64,000 nucleotides of DNA, from contig CAJTND010000005.1 in assembly GCA_910577995.1 (NCBI GenBank), forward strand, positions 5,475 through 69,474, in the 5' to 3' direction. The stretch is from an uncultured Christensenella sp. Lineage in GTDB: Bacteria > Bacillota > Clostridia > Christensenellales > Pumilibacteraceae. The position numbers and the translations under genes were made by a program. Each line of letters starts with the position of its first letter. Position 1 is the first letter of the stretch. The notes beneath the pieces are model-generated. The model was not told where the DNA came from, searched no databases, and saw only the letters and a list, made by a program, of their open reading frames with translations. Shown one piece after another: positions 60,621 through 64,000 of the stretch.

Positions 60621-60649
60621 ATGATAGCACAAAGCGTCGGAGTTGGCAA
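60621..60649 (-). promoter_or_regulatory. tRNA-Leu promoter
   Basis: Minus strand: TTGCCA, 17 nt, TATCAT, 14 nt before the tRNA. Confidence 0.7.
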
Positions 60650-60677
60650 GTCTAATGCGCGCACGGTATGAAAAAAC

Positions 60678-60706
60678 TTGATTTTTGTCGTGTAAGATGA
60701 TATAAT
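60678..60706 (+). promoter_or_regulatory. Promoter of rdgB, leaderless
   Basis: TTGATT, 17 nt, TATAAT, then 6 nt to the ATG. Confidence 0.85.
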
Positions 60707-60712
60707 AAGCTT

Positions 60713-61288
60713 ATGAAAGAGATAGTATTGGCAAGCGGAAACAAGGGCAAGATAGCGGAGTTCAATGCGATGCTCGCGCCCGTGTCGGTGATATCGCCGA
60801 AGGACCTCGGGCTTGATTTCGGCGTGGAAGAAACGGGCAAGACCTTTTTCGAGAACGCGCTCATCAAGGCGCGCGCGCTCTACGAGCTGTGCGGCAAGCC
60901 GACGATAGCCGACGACAGCGGGCTGTGCGTCGACGCGCTCGACGGCGCGCCGGGCGTGTATTCCGCGCGATACAGCGGCGGCAGCGACGCGGACAATGTA
61001 GCAAAGCTGTTAAAGACGTTAGAGGGCAGATCCGATCGCAAGGCGCACTTTACGAGCTGTATCGTGTATTACGACGGCGAACGGACGGTGGAGGCTTACG
61101 GTCACACTTACGGCGAGATAGCGCTTGCGCCCGAGGGCGAAAACGGGTTCGGGTACGATCCCGTATTCGTCAGCGACGATCTTAAAAAGTCATTCGGCGT
61201 TGCGGACGAGACCGAGAAAAACTCCGTCAGCCACCGCGCGCGCGCGCTTGCCGAGCTCAAAATAAAGCTTGCGGGATTCGGCGTTTGA
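60713..61288 (+). CDS. rdgB: XTP/dITP diphosphatase (RdgB/HAM1 family)
   Basis: This housekeeping enzyme removes ITP, dITP and XTP from the nucleotide pool. The N terminus ASGNKGKIAEFNAML, then EETGKTFFENALIKARA, ADDSGLCVDALDGAPGVYSA and NGFGYDPVF are the family blocks. 191 residues. The mRNA is predicted leaderless. The metallophosphoesterase gene follows, an arrangement also seen in Bacillus (ysnA-ysnB). Confidence 0.95.
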   Translation: MKEIVLASGNKGKIAEFNAMLAPVSVISPKDLGLDFGVEETGKTFFENALIKARALYELCGKPTIADDSGLCVDALDGAPGVYSARYSGGSDADNVAKLLKTLEGRSDRKAHFTSCIVYYDGERTVEAYGHTYGEIALAPEGENGFGYDPVFVSDDLKKSFGVADETEKNSVSHRARALAELKIKLAGFGV

Positions 61289-61321
61289 CGGTGGGACGAA
61301 ACTCTGGAAGAGGAGAGTGAC

Positions 61322-61795
61322 ATGGTTTATAAGCTTACGGTGATCTCCGATGTGCATTACGACGTGAACAGGCTGAGGCGGATAATGCCTATAATCAATT
61401 CGTCGGACTATCTGGTGTTTTGCGGCGACGGGCTTTTTAATCTGTTGACCGTGCGCGGCGAAATACTCGTGCCGACGATATGCGTGCGCGGCAACTGCGA
61501 CCGCGAGCCGAACGTAATGAATGTCGCCGACCTCGCGGGCGTTACGCTCGGCAATACGCGCGTATTGGTGACGCACGGACACAAGCAGGACGTAAAGCAC
61601 GGAATATCGGGGCTGTTGGCGGCGGCGCAGGCTAAGCGCAGTTCGCTCGTGTTTTTCGGGCATACGCACAGCTTTTACGACGGGTCGGTCGGCGGCATAC
61701 ATTTTATCAATCCCGGCGCGCTGTGCGCGGGCTCGTATGCGCTCGTGCTCGGCGACGGAGCAAACTTTACGTGCAAGCAGGAGTTCGTTTTATAA
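61322..61795 (+). CDS. YfcE/MJ0936-type metallophosphoesterase
   Basis: 157 residues. Metal-binding motifs are ISDVHYD, FCGDG, VRGNCDRE, VTHGHK and FFGHTHSF, in the order of the YfcE/MJ0936 phosphodiesterase family. It probably acts on phosphodiesters in the cytoplasm; the physiological substrate is unknown. GGAAGAGGAGAG precedes the ATG. It is in one operon with rdgB. Confidence 0.92.
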   Translation: MVYKLTVISDVHYDVNRLRRIMPIINSSDYLVFCGDGLFNLLTVRGEILVPTICVRGNCDREPNVMNVADLAGVTLGNTRVLVTHGHKQDVKHGISGLLAAAQAKRSSLVFFGHTHSFYDGSVGGIHFINPGALCAGSYALVLGDGANFTCKQEFVL

Positions 61796-61866
61796 AAGGC
61801 GAGGGCGGCGGAAAGGCGATAAGACCGCATGCGGAATAATTGATTTGACAAACCGATAAAAAATCG

Positions 61867-61895
61867 TTGACAAAATCATTCTAATATGTTATTTT
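61867..61895 (+). promoter_or_regulatory. Promoter of the tRNA cluster
   Basis: TTGACA, 17 nt, TATTTT, 13 nt before tRNA-Gly. Another TTGACA lies 22 bp further upstream. Confidence 0.6.
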
Positions 61896-61908
61896 AATTA
61901 CTGCATGC

Positions 61909-61982
61909 GCAGGTGTAGCTCAATGGTAGAGCTTCGGCCTTCCAAGCCGACTACGTGGGTTCGATTCCCATCACCTGCTCCA
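61909..61982 (+). tRNA. tRNA-Gly (anticodon UCC)
   Basis: Acceptor GCAGGTG/CACCTGC, anticodon loop CTTCCAA, T arm GGTTCGATTCC, encoded CCA. 74 nt. Confidence 0.96.
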
Positions 61983-61986
61983 GCGC

Positions 61987-62063
<77 letters not shown>

Positions 62064-62068
62064 AATAT

Positions 62069-62145
62069 GGTGGGTATAGCTCAGCAGGTAGAGCGCCAGA
62101 TTGTGGCTCTGGAGGTCAAGAGTTCGAGACTCTTTACTCACCCCA
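62069..62145 (+). tRNA. tRNA-His (anticodon GUG)
   Basis: Extra 5' G opposite C73, anticodon loop TTGTGGC, T arm AGTTCGAGACT, encoded CCA. The acceptor GTGGGTA/TACTCAC has one G-U pair. 77 nt. Confidence 0.95.
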
Positions 62146-62178
62146 TTAAATGTGACCGATAGCGGTCGGTCACACCGT

Positions 62179-62253
62179 AGGGGTATCGCCAAGCGGTAAG
62201 GCACGAGACTTTGACTTTCGTATGCGCAGGTTCGAATCCTGCTACCCCTGCCA
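62179..62253 (+). tRNA. tRNA-Gln (anticodon UUG)
   Basis: Acceptor AGGGGTA/TACCCCT, anticodon loop CTTTGAC, T arm GGTTCGAATCC, encoded CCA. The anticodon stem CGAGA/TTTCG contains a G-U pair. 75 nt. Confidence 0.93.
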
Positions 62254-62276
62254 CCGTCATCTATCCGCTGTAATAT

Positions 62277-62351
62277 TGGGGTATCGCCAAGCGGTAAGGC
62301 AACGGACTCTGACTCCGTCATCCGTAAGTTCGAATCTTACTACCCCAGCCA
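62277..62351 (+). tRNA. tRNA-Gln (anticodon CUG)
   Basis: Acceptor TGGGGTA/TACCCCA, anticodon loop CTCTGAC, T arm AGTTCGAATCT, encoded CCA. 75 nt; a near-duplicate of the preceding tRNA. Confidence 0.94.
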
Positions 62352-62356
62352 TTAAA

Positions 62357-62383
62357 GGTATCGGTCACGCCGATATCTTTTTT
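62357..62383 (+). terminator. Terminator of the tRNA cluster
   Basis: 8-bp stem GGTATCGG/CCGATATC (one G-U) and six T. Confidence 0.85.
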
Positions 62384-62396
62384 GTTGTCGGCAAAC

Positions 62397-62426
62397 AAAA
62401 AAAGCAGCGGCAGTGCGCTGCTTTTT
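62397..62426. terminator. Terminator of the GH128-like gene, bidirectional
   Basis: GCAGCG/CGCTGC stem flanked by seven A and five T; on the minus strand the A-run gives the U-tract. Confidence 0.82.
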
Positions 62427-62438
62427 CGGTAATGGCGG

Positions 62439-63671
62439 TCATCTTATCGTCAGGGCGTAAGTGCGGGTGAGCGTTTGGCGTCTGCCTGTCCGTCCCGAAT
62501 CGGTGACTGTTATCTTGACGGCATAAGTGCCGCTGTTTTTCGGCTTGCCAGATACGGCGCCGTTTTTGGCGACGGTCAGTCCCGACGGAAGTCCGCTCGC
62601 GGCGAACGTGTAGTCGCCCGTACCGCCGGAAACGCGCAGTGTTGAGGAATACGCCGCGCCGACCTTGCCGACGTCGAGGGCGGCGGTCTTGAGGTAAAGC
62701 GGTAGGTTGGATGTTACGGCTTTATACGTTTTGCCGACCTCGGCTATCGTGTCGTCGTCGTTGTACAGCGAAGTGAAAGGCGCTTCCCAGAGATAGTTCG
62801 CGCGGTCCTCGCCGTACATGCCCGCGAAGTTATCTACGAACCAGCTGTAACGTTCGACATAACCGCACTGCTCGAGCATGTTGGTCGCTTGCGTGATATA
62901 GCTCGATGCGTTTTTTGCGGTGCAGCTCGCGCTGACCTTGCCCGGCGTGCCTTGGGGCAGGTTGGGCTTTTGCGCGTCGCGCGATATTATGTCTATCGCG
63001 CCGAACTCCGTCAGCCATATTGGGAGCTTATACTTTTCGTACAGTGCGTCGAGCGTCGCTTTTAGATCGTTCACCGCGCCCGCCGAATAGAACGATTGAT
63101 AAAGATGTATCGCGATAAAGTCGACTCGGCAGTCGTTTTCCGCCGCTTTGTCCATGAACGTATCGAGCCATTCGTTGCCGTTTTCCGCGCTGTAATAGCT
63201 GACGGCGGGGCTTGAAAGCGGTATGCCTATCGCTTCGAGCCTGTCCCAATATCCTATCGCTTCGTCGACTGTCATATTTGCCTGGTCGGGTAGGTCTGGC
63301 TCGTTGAATGTGAGGAGATATTTATAGGTCCCGTCCTCGTAACGTTGTTTTATTGCGTCGAGCGTCGCGTCTTTCATATGTCCGCGGTTGTGTACCATAG
63401 GCACGAACTCGATATTGTCGCCGATATGGGTATTGCCCGTTTCGGGTCCCCAGGTATAATACCAACCGACGTCGAGATCGTCTATCCTCTTGGCGGAGGT
63501 CGCATCGTCCTCGTTGTACCGCGAAACGCAAACGCCTTTTTTAACGGTAGCGTTTGCCGCGTCGCGGTGTTTTGCGGGCAGGTCCGAGCTTGTTCCGCCG
63601 CCGCAAGCCGCGAGTCCCGTAGCGATCACCGCAGAAAGCGCTATACCTATCATTTTGACCGATCTTTTCAT
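62439..63671 (-). CDS. GH128-like glycoside hydrolase lipoprotein with C-terminal Ig-like domain
   Basis: 410 residues. A lipoprotein signal peptide ends in the lipobox LAAC (GLAACGGG). The catalytic domain shows GWYYTWGPE, FVPMVHNRG, LLTFNEPDLPDQANMTVDEA with the probable acid/base Glu, and PIWLTEFGAID with the probable nucleophile Glu. This is the pattern of the Asl1/GH128 family of beta-1,3-glucanases. The last about 80 residues are an Ig-like module of putative-Ig type (YTFAASGLPSGLTVAKNGAV followed by SGKP). I start at the ATG at 63671, with AGAGGTG upstream. The protein is probably anchored on the outer face of the membrane and may degrade fungal or plant beta-glucan. Confidence 0.82.
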   Translation of the reverse strand: MKRSVKMIGIALSAVIATGLAACGGGTSSDLPAKHRDAANATVKKGVCVSRYNEDDATSAKRIDDLDVGWYYTWGPETGNTHIGDNIEFVPMVHNRGHMKDATLDAIKQRYEDGTYKYLLTFNEPDLPDQANMTVDEAIGYWDRLEAIGIPLSSPAVSYYSAENGNEWLDTFMDKAAENDCRVDFIAIHLYQSFYSAGAVNDLKATLDALYEKYKLPIWLTEFGAIDIISRDAQKPNLPQGTPGKVSASCTAKNASSYITQATNMLEQCGYVERYSWFVDNFAGMYGEDRANYLWEAPFTSLYNDDDTIAEVGKTYKAVTSNLPLYLKTAALDVGKVGAAYSSTLRVSGGTGDYTFAASGLPSGLTVAKNGAVSGKPKNSGTYAVKITVTDSGRTGRRQTLTRTYALTIR

Positions 63672-63690
63672 TGCGTCACCTCTTTTCCGA

Positions 63691-63719
63691 ATGTTAACAT
63701 ACTTTTGGGTATTTTGCAA
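63691..63719 (-). promoter_or_regulatory. Promoter of the GH128-like gene
   Basis: Minus strand: TTGCAA, 17 nt, TAACAT, about 20 nt before the ATG. Confidence 0.6.
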
Positions 63720-63917
63720 GCCCTATAAAACGCGCTTGATGTCGTTTCGGGCTTAAAATTCGTATAAAACGCTCATATACTTTCACTAAAATGGACGAAT
63801 ACTACGTGTTTTGGGATATAAAACATAATATTTGTGGAAATTTATGCGCGATTGTGCGTGAATATGAATATTCGGAAGAAAGAATTATTGATTAGCTTTC
63901 AAAAACCGACCGACGTA
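63720..63917. other. A+T-rich intergenic region, no gene seen
   Basis: More A+T-rich than the coding regions. I see no open frame with a ribosome-binding site and no hairpin I would name. The next promoter-like element lies at 63918. Confidence 0.5.
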
Positions 63918-63946
63918 TTTACAATATATGATCGGGGTGTTAAAAT
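63918..63946 (+). promoter_or_regulatory. Promoter reading out of the window
   Basis: TTTACA, 17 nt, TAAAAT, followed by a CGCGG/CCGCG hairpin at 63965-63979. The gene it serves lies beyond the window. Confidence 0.6.
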
Positions 63947-64000
63947 CAATACATAAAGTACAGTCGCGGAGTATCCGCGGCATTCTCGAACGGCATAGGA

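Overview
The window is 64 kb of G+C-rich chromosome from an endospore-forming member of the Firmicutes (Bacillota), most likely an uncultured clostridial lineage. The evidence is spoIIGA, sigE, sigG and spoIVA, a division and cell-wall (dcw) cluster of Gram-positive type, MurE with the DNPR motif of meso-diaminopimelate enzymes, and Bacillota-type promoters (TTGACA-17-TATAAT). I see no phage, insertion sequence or CRISPR array. Several promoters place the -10 box only 6-8 nt before the start codon, so leaderless mRNAs seem common here.

Layout. 1-7.4 kb: tail of a PASTA penicillin-binding protein, murE-mraY-murD-ftsW, then two overlapping membrane-protein genes. 7.5-9.8 kb (minus): serCA operon. 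10.2-28.5 kb: three consecutive giant genes (1884, 1763 and 2408 codons). Two encode surface-exposed single-pass membrane proteins and one a cytoplasmic coiled-coil protein. They lie inside the dcw cluster, behind a consensus promoter flanked by two DnaA-box-like repeats and Spo0A-box-like sites. 28.8-33.5 kb: murA, divIB/ftsQ, ftsA, ftsZ. 33.7-36.6 kb: spoIIGA-sigE, sigG (inverted), and a ylmC/ymxH-like gene. 36.8-43.7 kb: nrdR-feoA-feoB-rluD-type synthase, a DUF975-like protein, a membrane-anchored cyclophilin-like protein, and a small membrane protein.

43.8-49.1 kb: one operon der-plsY followed by three genes that look like a bacterial ESCRT machine. They are an ESCRT-III-like helical domain fused to an FtsK/HerA-type ATPase, a stand-alone ESCRT-III-like protein with a C-terminal MIM1-like motif, and a Vps4-like AAA ATPase with an N-terminal MIT-like domain. 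The operon ends at a strong terminator directly before spoIVA, which has its own sigma-E-like promoter. This is my leading candidate for an undescribed system; the giant-protein trio is the second.

50.9-64 kb: a heterodimeric ABC exporter; a Cfr-like 23S rRNA methyltransferase behind an elaborate leader with two related short peptides and a terminator; an unknown gene; a GNAT acetyltransferase; DUF3737-malY with a duplicated palindromic operator candidate; a cysteine hydrolase; tRNA-Leu; rdgB-yfcE; five tRNAs (Gly, Arg, His, Gln, Gln); and a GH128-like lipoprotein on the minus strand.

Functionally the window combines wall precursor synthesis (MurE, MraY, MurD, MurA), septal machinery (FtsW, DivIB, FtsA, FtsZ), the mother-cell and forespore sigma programme, and two apparently envelope-directed systems of unknown function.
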